From JAJDAT01 sp964570665 (lineage in GTDB: Bacteria; Nitrospinota; Nitrospinia; Nitrospinales; JAJDAT01), in contig CAZMZH010000006.1 of the NCBI GenBank assembly GCA_964570665.1, positions 166,539 to 230,538 on the forward strand: DNA of 64,000 nt, written 5' to 3'. Shown here piece by piece: positions 27,070 to 34,346 of the stretch; positions within the stretch are counted from its first letter, which is position 1; every line of letters begins with the position of its first letter. Made by a program: the position numbers and the translations under genes. The notes beneath the pieces are model-generated. The model saw only the letters and a list, made by a program, of their open reading frames with translations. It was not told where the DNA came from and made no database searches.

Positions 27070-28014
27070 TTATTTTTGGTTTCTTCTTTTTTTAACCCGG
27101 TCATGCAATGCTTCTATTCGACCTAACAATGGTCCCACTTCATCAACAGCATCGGCATTTTCATAAATATATTGAATATGTTCAATAGCGCGTTTTAATC
27201 GATCATCAAAAAAAGTGGCAGGATTTTCAGAAAACCCATGGTCGCTGATTTGCTCATCTGTTTTCCCCCAAATTAACCAACCTGTTTTAATGCCAAATTT
27301 TTCAAATAATCGAACACAATCTCTAGGTGCCGGAAGTCGTTTGCCCTCTAAATAATCACTCAAATCAGCTCTATCTATTCCAGATTCGTCTGCGAATTTT
27401 TTCTCATCTCCATTTGTGTATATATTTACCTCCCCTTTCAGTCGATCCCCAACTTCCGAAACATCTATCTGAGACAACTCTTTATTTAAAGGAAAGTCTA
27501 CTTTTGGCTCTTCGCCACGCATTGGACCAATACCTGTAGCCATCCAATCTAAGCTCACATCATTTTTAAGGCAAAAGCTTACAACTCTACTTGCTGGAAA
27601 TTTTCCTTCTTGTTTATAACCCTGTACCGATTGCCTCGCTACTCCCAAAACGCGTGCAATTTCAGAATCTGTACGGCCAATCAAATTAGCTGATTTGCGA
27701 ATTCTATCGGCAACTAAATCATAGGGGGCAAAAGAATACTCTTCTTGATTAGAGGTAGGATCAATCGATATCTTAGAGCTATTTTCTCTTTTAAATTCAT
27801 AAACTTGACTAACACCAGTCAACAAATATTCTGGTGACTGCTTACAAATTTTAGCAATTTCTTTTAAGGTTTCAACCGTTGGACTATTTTTATCACTTTC
27901 ATAATAAACAACTGTCCGTTTGGAAATTCCTAGAAAATTAGCCAATTGCTCTTGAGTCAAGTTATTTCGTTTTCTCGACTCCCTAATCCGAGAACCAAGT
28001 GAGTTTTTTTTCAT
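27070..28014 (-). CDS. Phage-type repressor with three helix-turn-helix domains
   Basis: A 314-residue regulator; ATG 28014 is preferred because it follows AAGG at proper spacing. HTH 1 (residues about 4-60): SRIRESRKRNNLTQEQLANF then LGISKRTVVYYESDKNSP, a classical XRE domain. HTH 2 (about 90-155): ADRIRKSANLIGRTDSEIAR then VLGVARQSVQGYKQEGKFPA, a CI-repressor N-terminal domain. A third, weaker copy (about 185-250) has KKFADESGIDRADLSDYLEG. There is no S24 LexA-like peptidase domain, so SOS self-cleavage is not expected. It is transcribed away from a perfect palindrome at 28079-28113, its likely operator, with the element's early genes on the other side. Confidence 0.8.
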   Translation of the reverse strand: MKKNSLGSRIRESRKRNNLTQEQLANFLGISKRTVVYYESDKNSPTVETLKEIAKICKQSPEYLLTGVSQVYEFKRENSSKISIDPTSNQEEYSFAPYDLVADRIRKSANLIGRTDSEIARVLGVARQSVQGYKQEGKFPASRVVSFCLKNDVSLDWMATGIGPMRGEEPKVDFPLNKELSQIDVSEVGDRLKGEVNIYTNGDEKKFADESGIDRADLSDYLEGKRLPAPRDCVRLFEKFGIKTGWLIWGKTDEQISDHGFSENPATFFDDRLKRAIEHIQYIYENADAVDEVGPLLGRIEALHDRVKKRRNQK

Positions 28015-28078
28015 TTTATACCTTGACTTTGGCAAAAAAGAGCATAAAATTACAGAAAATAATCATTAAAAAAAATTT

Positions 28079-28113
28079 GTAATAATTTACCTTAAAAAAA
28101 GGTAAATTATTAC
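28079..28113. promoter_or_regulatory. Perfect 15-bp-arm palindrome, probable operator
   Basis: GTAATAATTTACCTT (28079-28093) and AAGGTAAATTATTAC (28099-28113) are exact inverted copies around five A. It lies 65 bases upstream of the repressor start and 74 bases before the divergent frame. This is the expected place for the repressor's operator and the divergent promoters. As RNA it could also form a hairpin. Confidence 0.65.
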
Positions 28114-28186
28114 ACGCCTCTAACCTTGAGATTAACAATTCAAAACTCAATTTAGTTATTTGAATTTATCGCAATTTTTTATAAAA

Positions 28187-28651
28187 ATGAAAACTATTAA
28201 TAAATTCGAAAATGATCGACACTGGCTTATAACCCTTATAAGGGTTAGCTCCAGTGAACAAGAAACCGCTAGAAATTACGGACTCAGCTTGAGAACCTTT
28301 GACAACTACTCTGAGGATCATCAAGTAAACTGGAAAAAAGAACTTCATAAAGACCTTTTCCTGATCGAAACAAATTTTTTCAAATGGATCAAATTACACC
28401 TTTTAAACCTAAGAAAAACCTGTCAGGAGAAAAGGTACTTTTTTTTTGGATTTTGCCTAATTATCACCATTCCTTTTCCCTTAATCAATAAAAATAACAA
28501 AATTAATTCATATAGCACGATATTCCCTTACAGCATTGAACGACATAATCCAAGGTTATTCTATGATTTAAAACACAAAAACGAAGTTTCTCAAAAAAAA
28601 AATTTATTCAACTCAAAAAACAAAATGTTACAACCAGTTCACGAAAACTAA
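28187..28651 (+). CDS. Unknown membrane-associated protein divergent from the repressor
   Basis: The frame from ATG 28187 gives 154 residues (an upstream TTG adds nine). A charged N-terminal part (ENDRHWLITLIRVSSSEQET, LRTFDNYSEDHQ) is followed by one hydrophobic helix (FFFGFCLIITIPFPLI, about residues 93-108) and a polar tail. I recognise no family. In phage-like elements the gene divergent from the repressor often encodes an anti-repressor or Cro-like factor, but no HTH is evident. The hairpin at 28220-28256 lies within its first codons. It may not be a real gene. Confidence 0.35.
   Translation: MKTINKFENDRHWLITLIRVSSSEQETARNYGLSLRTFDNYSEDHQVNWKKELHKDLFLIETNFFKWIKLHLLNLRKTCQEKRYFFFGFCLIITIPFPLINKNNKINSYSTIFPYSIERHNPRLFYDLKHKNEVSQKKNLFNSKNKMLQPVHEN
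28220..28256. repeat. Palindrome with 18-bp perfect core
   Basis: TAACCCTTATAAGGGTTA (28230-28247) is a perfect palindrome, flanked by CACTGG (28220-28225) and CCAGTG (28251-28256), which pair in register with small internal mismatches. It could be a second operator, a transcript hairpin, or an integration-host-like site. Confidence 0.6.
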
Positions 28652-28756
28652 TCTGACTGGTAATAGCTGCCAAAAGAGCAATAGTTTTTAACTACACTGT
28701 ATGAATAGATTAACAAATCAAACTAAATTTCAAAATGCGAGCGATTCTTGCTTGCT

Positions 28757-28800
28757 AGACCCTAAATCTTTGGTTACCTCCTTCCAAAGTTTTAGGGTCT
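28757..28800. repeat. Inverted repeat with 17-bp arms (one mismatch)
   Basis: AGACCCTAAATCTTTGG (28757-28773) and CCAAAGTTTTAGGGTCT (28784-28800) pair at 16 of 17 positions around a 10-base loop TTACCTCCTT. It has no U-run directly after it, so it is not a simple terminator. It lies in a 91-codon open frame (28701-28976) that I do not trust as a gene. Confidence 0.75.
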
Positions 28801-28830
28801 ACAAAATAAATTCACTTGAAAGCTTTTTTT

Positions 28831-28888
28831 CTCCAGAGGGCAGTCCTCAATTTATATCCTCCCGTAAAAAGGGGACTGCCATCTGGAG
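28831..28888. repeat. Inverted repeat with 16-bp arms (one mismatch)
   Basis: CTCCAGAGGGCAGTCC (28831-28846) and GGACTGCCATCTGGAG (28873-28888) pair at 15 of 16 positions around a 26-base loop. It sits 30 bases after the previous hairpin. Two consecutive long near-perfect stems suggest a structured RNA or a palindromic insertion rather than coding sequence. Confidence 0.75.
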
Positions 28889-29238
28889 TGTTTTGAAAAA
28901 ATTTACCTATAAATCTTCTATCAATATTAAATTCATTTGCGTTATTTGCATTTTTTATTTGTTCTTTCTCGTATGAGAATTTTTATTACATTGGAATGAA
29001 TAACAATATTCATACCGTTTTCCAAAAATTATTAGAACTGAACCAATACATCAATCCAATTATTTACATAAAGTCTTGGAGCCGATCGCTTCTCTAGATT
29101 TTTGGAAGATCTTAAAAACTATTTAAGAAACATTTTTCCTATTATTAAATGTAACTTAATAATTTCAATTCCGATTAGTTCAACTAAAAACTTATTTCCA
29201 GTTTTGGTTTAAATCGCGGATTATTCAGGGTAATTAAA

Positions 29239-29604
29239 ATGATACTTAAAAAAAGTTTTGAACAATTAGAAATGATCCCTCAAACACAAGAAGAAAAATA
29301 CCTAATAGCAGCTTTTTTGGATTGCGGAGAGCGTTACGAAACACAATTAGTCGGTTCCGGAATTCAAATTCATACTAATCCTAGCTCGAAATACCTTTCA
29401 GTCAAACAATGCGCTCAGATGCTGGAATTTAACGAAGAATCATTACGTCGTAAATGTCGTAAAGGAGAAATCCCTTATCGTAAGGTTGGTAATCGGATTT
29501 TATTTATAAAAAGGGAAATTGAAAATTGGATAGATTCTAAAGATAAAGTTTTTGACCCTAGTTTTAGGGCCAAAAAAATATTGAGCGAAGTCATGAACGG
29601 ATAA
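29239..29604 (+). CDS. xis: Excisionase-like HTH_17 protein
   Basis: A 121-residue protein. Residues about 50-108 are a helix-turn-helix excisionase domain: KYLSVKQCAQMLEFNEESLR, then RKCRKGEIPYRKVGNRILF and IKREIENWID, the HTH_17 pattern. The N-terminal 50 residues are a helical extension (LIAAFLDCGERYETQLVGSG). It ends 49 bases before the integrase start, so both are probably co-transcribed. It would direct excision of the element. The gene symbol reflects role by position, not homology to a specific Xis. Confidence 0.7.
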   Translation: MILKKSFEQLEMIPQTQEEKYLIAAFLDCGERYETQLVGSGIQIHTNPSSKYLSVKQCAQMLEFNEESLRRKCRKGEIPYRKVGNRILFIKREIENWIDSKDKVFDPSFRAKKILSEVMNG

Positions 29605-29653
29605 CTTAAGTTAGGATAAATAAACTTTAATATTTCATTTGAGAGCAGATATC

Positions 29654-30709
29654 ATGTTTAAAAAAAAGGGAAGTAAAAACTGGTGGATTAAAATTAGACA
29701 TCGAGGGAAAATCATTGAAAAATCCACCGAAACCTCAAATAAAGAATTAGCAAAAAAAATTGAAGCAAAGGTTCGCGTTGACATAATTGAGGAAAAATAT
29801 TTTAATGTTCGAAAATCCAAAAATTTAACTATTGCAGAACTCTTAGACTTATACGATCAGAAACATTCAGCAATTAAAAAAAAACCTCAGGTACGTAAAA
29901 ACGAAAACTTTTTAATTAAGAGATTTCGCGAATTACTAGGAAAAGAGAAAGCCAAAAACCTTTTTCCTTCCCGAATAGAAGAATATATGGTCCAAAGACG
30001 TAATGAAGGCAAACGATCGATTAAACCCAATGGCGAGGTGAGACGCACTGGAGGAATTTCAGACGTAACATTGCATCATGAGCTCTCATTAGTTAAACAC
30101 GCTTATTACCTCGCTATCAAATGGGGAATTTTAAAGCATAATCCATTCGATTCAGTAACTTTACCCAAAGGAGATAAACAAAGAACACGGTATTTATCAA
30201 TTGAAGAGTCAATAATAGTTGTAAAAGAATCTCCCGACTGGCTTCGACCTATGATAATATTTGGTTTAGATACAGGGCTTAGACTAACGAATATTTGTGA
30301 ACTCAATTGGAATCAAATTGATTTTTTTTCGAAAACTATCCATATCGAAAAAACTAAAAACAAGGCAGGCGTATGTATTCCAATGACCGAGCGAGTATTA
30401 CAAACCCTAAAAGACTTGAGAAAAGATGACTCTTTTCCCATTGATTGGGTATTTGGCAAGAAATATAAACGTGACCAGGTGTCAAAAGCTTTCAAACGAG
30501 TATGCCGGCGGGTACAGTTAGATGACGTAACTTTTCATACATTAAGGCATTCCTTTTGTTCGCATTTAGCCATCAATGGCGCTAACTTAAACGATATTGC
30601 ATCGATCGCAGGACATAAAGATCTTCGCAGCGCTCGTCGTTACTCTCATCTAAACAATGATAGGAAAAGGGAGGTGATAAAAGGTTTAGAAGCGGGTCGT
30701 CAAATCTAG
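29654..30709 (+). CDS. int: Tyrosine site-specific integrase
   Basis: A 351-residue tyrosine recombinase, taken from ATG 29654 (TTG 29639 adds five residues). The N-terminal arm-binding part (KNWWIKIRHRGKIIEKSTET) is followed by a SAM-like core-binding domain (ISDVTLHHELSLVKHAYYLA). The catalytic set is complete: R in LDTGLRLTNICEL, K in EKTKNKAG, H-x-x-R in FHTLRHSFCSHLA, H in IAGHKDLRSA, and the nucleophile in RRYSHLN. It lies immediately inside the right tRNA-arm repeat, as expected for an integrase of an element that targets tRNA-Ala. Confidence 0.93.
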   Translation: MFKKKGSKNWWIKIRHRGKIIEKSTETSNKELAKKIEAKVRVDIIEEKYFNVRKSKNLTIAELLDLYDQKHSAIKKKPQVRKNENFLIKRFRELLGKEKAKNLFPSRIEEYMVQRRNEGKRSIKPNGEVRRTGGISDVTLHHELSLVKHAYYLAIKWGILKHNPFDSVTLPKGDKQRTRYLSIEESIIVVKESPDWLRPMIIFGLDTGLRLTNICELNWNQIDFFSKTIHIEKTKNKAGVCIPMTERVLQTLKDLRKDDSFPIDWVFGKKYKRDQVSKAFKRVCRRVQLDDVTFHTLRHSFCSHLAINGANLNDIASIAGHKDLRSARRYSHLNNDRKREVIKGLEAGRQI

Positions 30710-30720
30710 CTCCAAAGTAA

Positions 30721-30738
30721 TGGCTACAATTTGGCTAA
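30721..30738 (+). repeat. TGGCTACA/TGGCTAAA pair near the right end
   Basis: TGGCTACAATTTGGCTAAAG begins 11 bases after the integrase stop and 78 bases inside the right core repeat. It corresponds to the pair at 4161-4180 in the same orientation. Likely integrase arm-site pair. Confidence 0.5.
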
Positions 30739-30815
30739 AGTGCCGCTTGATAAGACAAACCTAAACTCAGTAAACCTTTGAAAATAGAATAGTTTATGGT
30801 GGAGAGCCAAATATT

Positions 30816-30840
30816 GATCTCTTGAATGCCATTCAAGTAC
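30816..30840 (+). repeat. Middle attachment-like site between the two islands
   Basis: TGAYCTCTTGAATGCCATTC (Y marks the mismatch) continuing AAGYA equals the tRNA-Ala anticodon arm at 40146-40170 except for two bases. The rest of a tRNA is not recognisable on either side. It is the right end of the tail element and the left end of the sugar island. Confidence 0.75.
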
Positions 30841-31227
30841 CCTTAGTTTTATTCAATCTTTCTATTTCTAAGGTCCTTATAGATTATTGATTTTTAAGTA
30901 GGAATGTTGTAATTTCCATAAAAAACTAGGTAAAACGCCTCTTAAAAAACAAACCATTCGGAATAGTCATTTTTAAAGTTTTTGAATTTGTGAATAATTG
31001 GAAAATATAAACAAAATTCACCCGAATCCCTGTTAGACAATCTCGTTTTTTAAATAATGCAAGAAATTGCTTTATTGCCATCAAAGAAATTCCAAAATTA
31101 GCTCCATAGATTATTTTGATCACGCTTTATGCGTATTTTTTTCACTCCAGCCCAACAACGAACTATTAAATAATAAATGAAATAACATTGCTCATTGATT
31201 GATTGGAGAATGTTTCTACTTTTTTCC

Positions 31228-31255
31228 TTGACCACCTTTTTGGATTTCCTATAAT
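31228..31255 (+). promoter_or_regulatory. Sigma-70-like promoter of the sugar genes
   Basis: TTGACC (31228-31233), a 16-base spacer and a perfect TATAAT (31250-31255) end 36 bases before the ATG of the NeuC-like gene. It is the best promoter match I found in the window. Confidence 0.6.
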
Positions 31256-31290
31256 CAAGTCAAAATATTCAATTCACTGTTGATTTCCTG

Positions 31291-32484
31291 ATGACTCAAA
31301 CAAAGAAACATAACCGAAGCAAAAGAAAAATTTGTGTAGTGGTTGCTAGCCGCGCAAATTATGCCCGAATCAAATCCCTTTTGAAATCTGTCAGGGATTC
31401 AGATGAAATGGAGTTGCAGTTAATCTTAACTGGCTCTGCTTTGTTGAAGCGTTTTGGAAACATAGAGCCTCTCGTCCAAGAAGATGGATTTTCCATCACC
31501 GAACGCGTTTATTACATTATTGAAGGCGAAAACCCCTTAACAATGGCAAAATCAACTGGGCTTGCTATCATTGAGCTAGCCACCATTTTTGGAAATTTAA
31601 AACCGGATATCGTATTAACGGTTGCCGATAGACATGAAACGCTTGCAACGGCGGTAGCGGCAAATTATATGAACATTCATCTAGCCCATACCCAAGGAGG
31701 AGAAGTGACGGGCTCGGTTGATGAATGCGTCCGTCACGCTATCACTAAATTATCGCATTTCCATTTTGTCGCAACCGCTAAAAGCAGTGATCGAGTGATT
31801 CAGATGGGAGAAAACCCTGACCGAGTGTTTCATGCAGGATGTCCCTCTATTGACTTATTGTATGAAAACCAACTTACTTTACCACCCGGTTTTTTCAACA
31901 ATTGCTCTGGGGTGGGTCATCGTATCGACGCAACGAAACCTTATCTTCTTGTAGTCCAACATCCTGTCACTACGGAATATGGCAGCCATAAGGATCAAAT
32001 TCGTGAAACAATTATGGCTGTGAAAAAAACTGGGATGAACACTATCTGGCTTTGGCCAAATGCAGATGCGGGTTCTGAGGACATCGCCCATGAACTGAGA
32101 AACATTCGTGAAATTGAAGAAAATTTACAAATCCGGTTTGTAATTAATTTTTCGCCTGAAGATTATGCACGTGTCCTGAACCAATGCGCTTGCATTGTTG
32201 GAAATTCTAGCAGTGGTATCCGAGAAGGAACATATCTCGGAGTTCCCGCCGTCAATATAGGAACACGCCAGCTGGGAAGAGAACGAGGTGAAAACGTGAT
32301 TGACGCCGAGTATAACAACGAATCGATTTTTAACGCTATTCAAAATCAACTGGAGCATGGCCGGTACACGGAAAATAATTTATTCGGAGATGGCAAAGCC
32401 GGAACCAGGATTTCTGAAATTTTGAAAACTTGTGAAGCGCCCATTCAGAAAAATTTTTACCACTCGGAACCTACCTTACCCTAA
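31291..32484 (+). CDS. neuC: UDP-N-acetyl-hexosamine 2-epimerase (hydrolysing), NeuC/LegG-like
   Basis: A 397-residue member of the hydrolysing UDP-GlcNAc 2-epimerase family. Visible motifs: CVVVASRANYARIKSLL at the N-terminus, VADRHETLATAVAANYM, HTQGGEVTGSVDECVRHAIT, and near the end VGNSSSGIREGTYLGVPAVN. It makes ManNAc or, in legionaminic pathways, the 2,4-diacetamido-trideoxymannose that feeds the following synthase. It heads a plus-strand block with NeuB- and NeuA-like genes. Sequence alone does not tell Neu5Ac from legionaminate; the absence of a dehydratase and aminotransferase here leaves this open. Confidence 0.85.
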   Translation: MTQTKKHNRSKRKICVVVASRANYARIKSLLKSVRDSDEMELQLILTGSALLKRFGNIEPLVQEDGFSITERVYYIIEGENPLTMAKSTGLAIIELATIFGNLKPDIVLTVADRHETLATAVAANYMNIHLAHTQGGEVTGSVDECVRHAITKLSHFHFVATAKSSDRVIQMGENPDRVFHAGCPSIDLLYENQLTLPPGFFNNCSGVGHRIDATKPYLLVVQHPVTTEYGSHKDQIRETIMAVKKTGMNTIWLWPNADAGSEDIAHELRNIREIEENLQIRFVINFSPEDYARVLNQCACIVGNSSSGIREGTYLGVPAVNIGTRQLGRERGENVIDAEYNNESIFNAIQNQLEHGRYTENNLFGDGKAGTRISEILKTCEAPIQKNFYHSEPTLP

Positions 32485-32624
32485 TTCCGCAAATTGAGTA
32501 CGATGGCTGGTTTTTACGTAAATCAATCGCTTCTTTTTGAAAGTATTCCACACATGGTCTTTTTGCATTTTTCTGTTTTGCAGATTATCATTGAAACACA
32601 TACCACCCCCCCTAAAAGTAGCTT

Positions 32625-33629
32625 ATGAAACAAGTAGAAATCATCGCAGAAATTGGACAAGCCCATGATGGAAGCTTAGGAACTGCTCATGCAATGATTG
32701 ACGCCGTGGCCAAAAGAGGAATTAAGGCAGTCAAATTTCAGATGCACATTGCAACAGAAGAGTCGACGCCAGAAGACAAGTTCCGAGTAAACTTTTCTTA
32801 TGAAGACCAGACTCGTTTTGATTACTGGCGAAGAATGGAATTTTCGGTTGAGCAGTGGGCTGAACTAAAAAAACATTGCGAAGAAAAAAATATTGAATTC
32901 TTATGCACTCCGTTTTCTATCGAAGCAGTGAAACGCTTAGAACAACTGGGAATTAAACGTTGGAAAATTGGTTCTGGCGACACATCTAACCGTTCCCTTT
33001 TAAAAGCTGTGAGTACAACGGGAAAACCATTGCTACTCTCTACCGGAATGAGTGATTACAAGGAAATTAGAGATATTCTCGAATTTATGAAAACCTTTTC
33101 TTCAACTTTGACACTATTTCATTGCGTGAGTCGTTATCCCAATCCTCCAGAATCAATTGCTCTCAAAGAGATTGTGAAACTCCGCGAAACTTTCAATGTT
33201 CCTATCGGTTTTTCCGATCATTCTGGAGAAATATATCCTTGTCTACTAGCAGTTTATCTTGGCGCAGTTGCAGTGGAGGTCCATATCGCCCTTTCCAAAG
33301 AAGCTTTCGGTCCAGACACTTCATCAAGCCTCGACTTGGGTCAACTTGAAGAATTGGTGCGAGGAATTTGTTTTGTAGAGAAAATGCTCGAATGCCAGAC
33401 CGACAAAGATAAAACTGCTGCCGAATTAAAAGAACAAAAAATTCTGTTTTCAAGATCCATTGTCGCCGCTCAAGATATTTCTGAAGGAGAGATTATTTCG
33501 GATAATAACCTCGCTTTAAAAAAACCTGGAACGGGATTACCTGAAGATCAATTGAGCCAGGTAATTGGGAAAATTGCCCGTCGCAATATTCACAAGAATG
33601 AATTAATTCAACGTGATTGGTTTGGGTAA
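32625..33629 (+). CDS. neuB: Nonulosonate (sialic/legionaminic acid) synthase, NeuB-like
   Basis: A 334-residue NeuB-family enzyme that condenses the ManNAc-type product with phosphoenolpyruvate in the cytoplasm. The TIM-barrel part has IAEIGQAHDGSLGTAHAMID, KAVKFQMH, EFLCTPFSIEAVKRLEQL, KIGSGDTSN and LLSTGMSDYKEI. Residues about 278-334 are the antifreeze-like SAF domain (RSIVAAQDISEGEIISDNNL, KPGTG). It is near the usual length. It follows NeuC after 140 bases and is three bases from NeuA. Confidence 0.92.
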   Translation: MKQVEIIAEIGQAHDGSLGTAHAMIDAVAKRGIKAVKFQMHIATEESTPEDKFRVNFSYEDQTRFDYWRRMEFSVEQWAELKKHCEEKNIEFLCTPFSIEAVKRLEQLGIKRWKIGSGDTSNRSLLKAVSTTGKPLLLSTGMSDYKEIRDILEFMKTFSSTLTLFHCVSRYPNPPESIALKEIVKLRETFNVPIGFSDHSGEIYPCLLAVYLGAVAVEVHIALSKEAFGPDTSSSLDLGQLEELVRGICFVEKMLECQTDKDKTAAELKEQKILFSRSIVAAQDISEGEIISDNNLALKKPGTGLPEDQLSQVIGKIARRNIHKNELIQRDWFG

Positions 33630-33632
33630 TTT

Positions 33633-34337
33633 ATGAAACGAGCAGTAATTGCAATCATTCCCGCCAGGGGAGGGTCAAAGGGAGTTAAGAATAAAAACAT
33701 TGTTGACTTAAATGGCAAGCCTCTTATCACCTATACACTGGCAGCTGCCACTCGGTCAAAAACTATATCCAGGATTGTGTTGAGTACGGATTCTCAAAAA
33801 ATTCGAGAAGTATGTGAAAACACAGGATTACGGGTCACTCATTTACGACCCAAAAACTTGGCTCGCGATGATACGCCCACTCTAGACGTAATTCGGTATG
33901 AGCTAGACCGGCTCTCTCAAGAAATGTCATTAAAAAAAGCCCTGATCTTGATTCTCCAACCAACCGCCCCATTGAGAACAAGCGAAGACATTGATACATG
34001 CGTTCAACGTCTAAAAAGGGGTTACGATTCCTGTATTTCCGTTACCAAAACTCCTCTCGAACTCCATCCGCATTGGCAATTTAAGGCCCGCGGAAATCGG
34101 CTATTGCCTTTCGCTCTAGAAAGCTTTGACCTAGTTCCTCCTCGCAGGCAAGTTCTTTCTCCTCCAACTTTCATTCGCAATGGAGCTGTTTACACTTTTA
34201 AATATGAAAGCTTTATCAACTCTGGAAGTTTTTATGGAGATAGAGTCGCCTATTACGAAATGCCTATTAACCGGTCAGTTAACATCGATCACCCTGAAGA
34301 CCTTGAAAAAGCCGAGACTTTTTTGAAACGTAGTTAG
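33633..34337 (+). CDS. neuA: CMP-nonulosonate cytidylyltransferase, NeuA/LegF-like
   Basis: A 234-residue nucleotidyltransferase with the IPARGGSKGVKNKNI signature of CMP-sialate synthetases, LQPTAPLRTSEDID and a final NIDHPEDLEKAE. It activates the nonulosonic acid with CTP for transfer. It completes the core NeuC-NeuB-NeuA block and ends nine bases from the convergent amidotransferase gene. Confidence 0.92.
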   Translation: MKRAVIAIIPARGGSKGVKNKNIVDLNGKPLITYTLAAATRSKTISRIVLSTDSQKIREVCENTGLRVTHLRPKNLARDDTPTLDVIRYELDRLSQEMSLKKALILILQPTAPLRTSEDIDTCVQRLKRGYDSCISVTKTPLELHPHWQFKARGNRLLPFALESFDLVPPRRQVLSPPTFIRNGAVYTFKYESFINSGSFYGDRVAYYEMPINRSVNIDHPEDLEKAETFLKRS

Positions 34338-34346
34338 TTTTGCTAT

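Larger units (their letters stand above)
4009..30840. mobile_element. Integrated contractile-tail (tailocin-like) element, about 26.8 kb
   Basis: The element is bounded by direct copies of the tRNA-Ala anticodon arm and carries, left to right, a DUF1376 remnant, a small HTH protein, a complete-looking P2-type contractile tail cluster (5.4-24.7 kb), a sensor kinase, a multi-HTH repressor, an excisionase-like protein and a tyrosine integrase adjacent to the right repeat. Near both ends lie TGGCTACA direct repeats that could be integrase arm sites. No capsid, portal, terminase, packaging, holin or endolysin gene is seen. It could be a degenerate prophage, a mobile tailocin, or a satellite-like island; the intact tail reading frames favour a maintained tail particle. 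Confidence 0.75.

Noticed and set aside
28701..28976. A 91-codon open frame between the repressor region and the excisionase gene
   Set aside because: It spans two long inverted repeats, has no ribosome site, and its composition follows the palindromes. I treat the segment as structured DNA or RNA.
30816..30840. A second tRNA-Ala gene at the middle repeat
   Set aside because: Only the anticodon arm is present; acceptor, D and T arms cannot be folded from the neighbouring sequence. The same holds for the copy at 4009.
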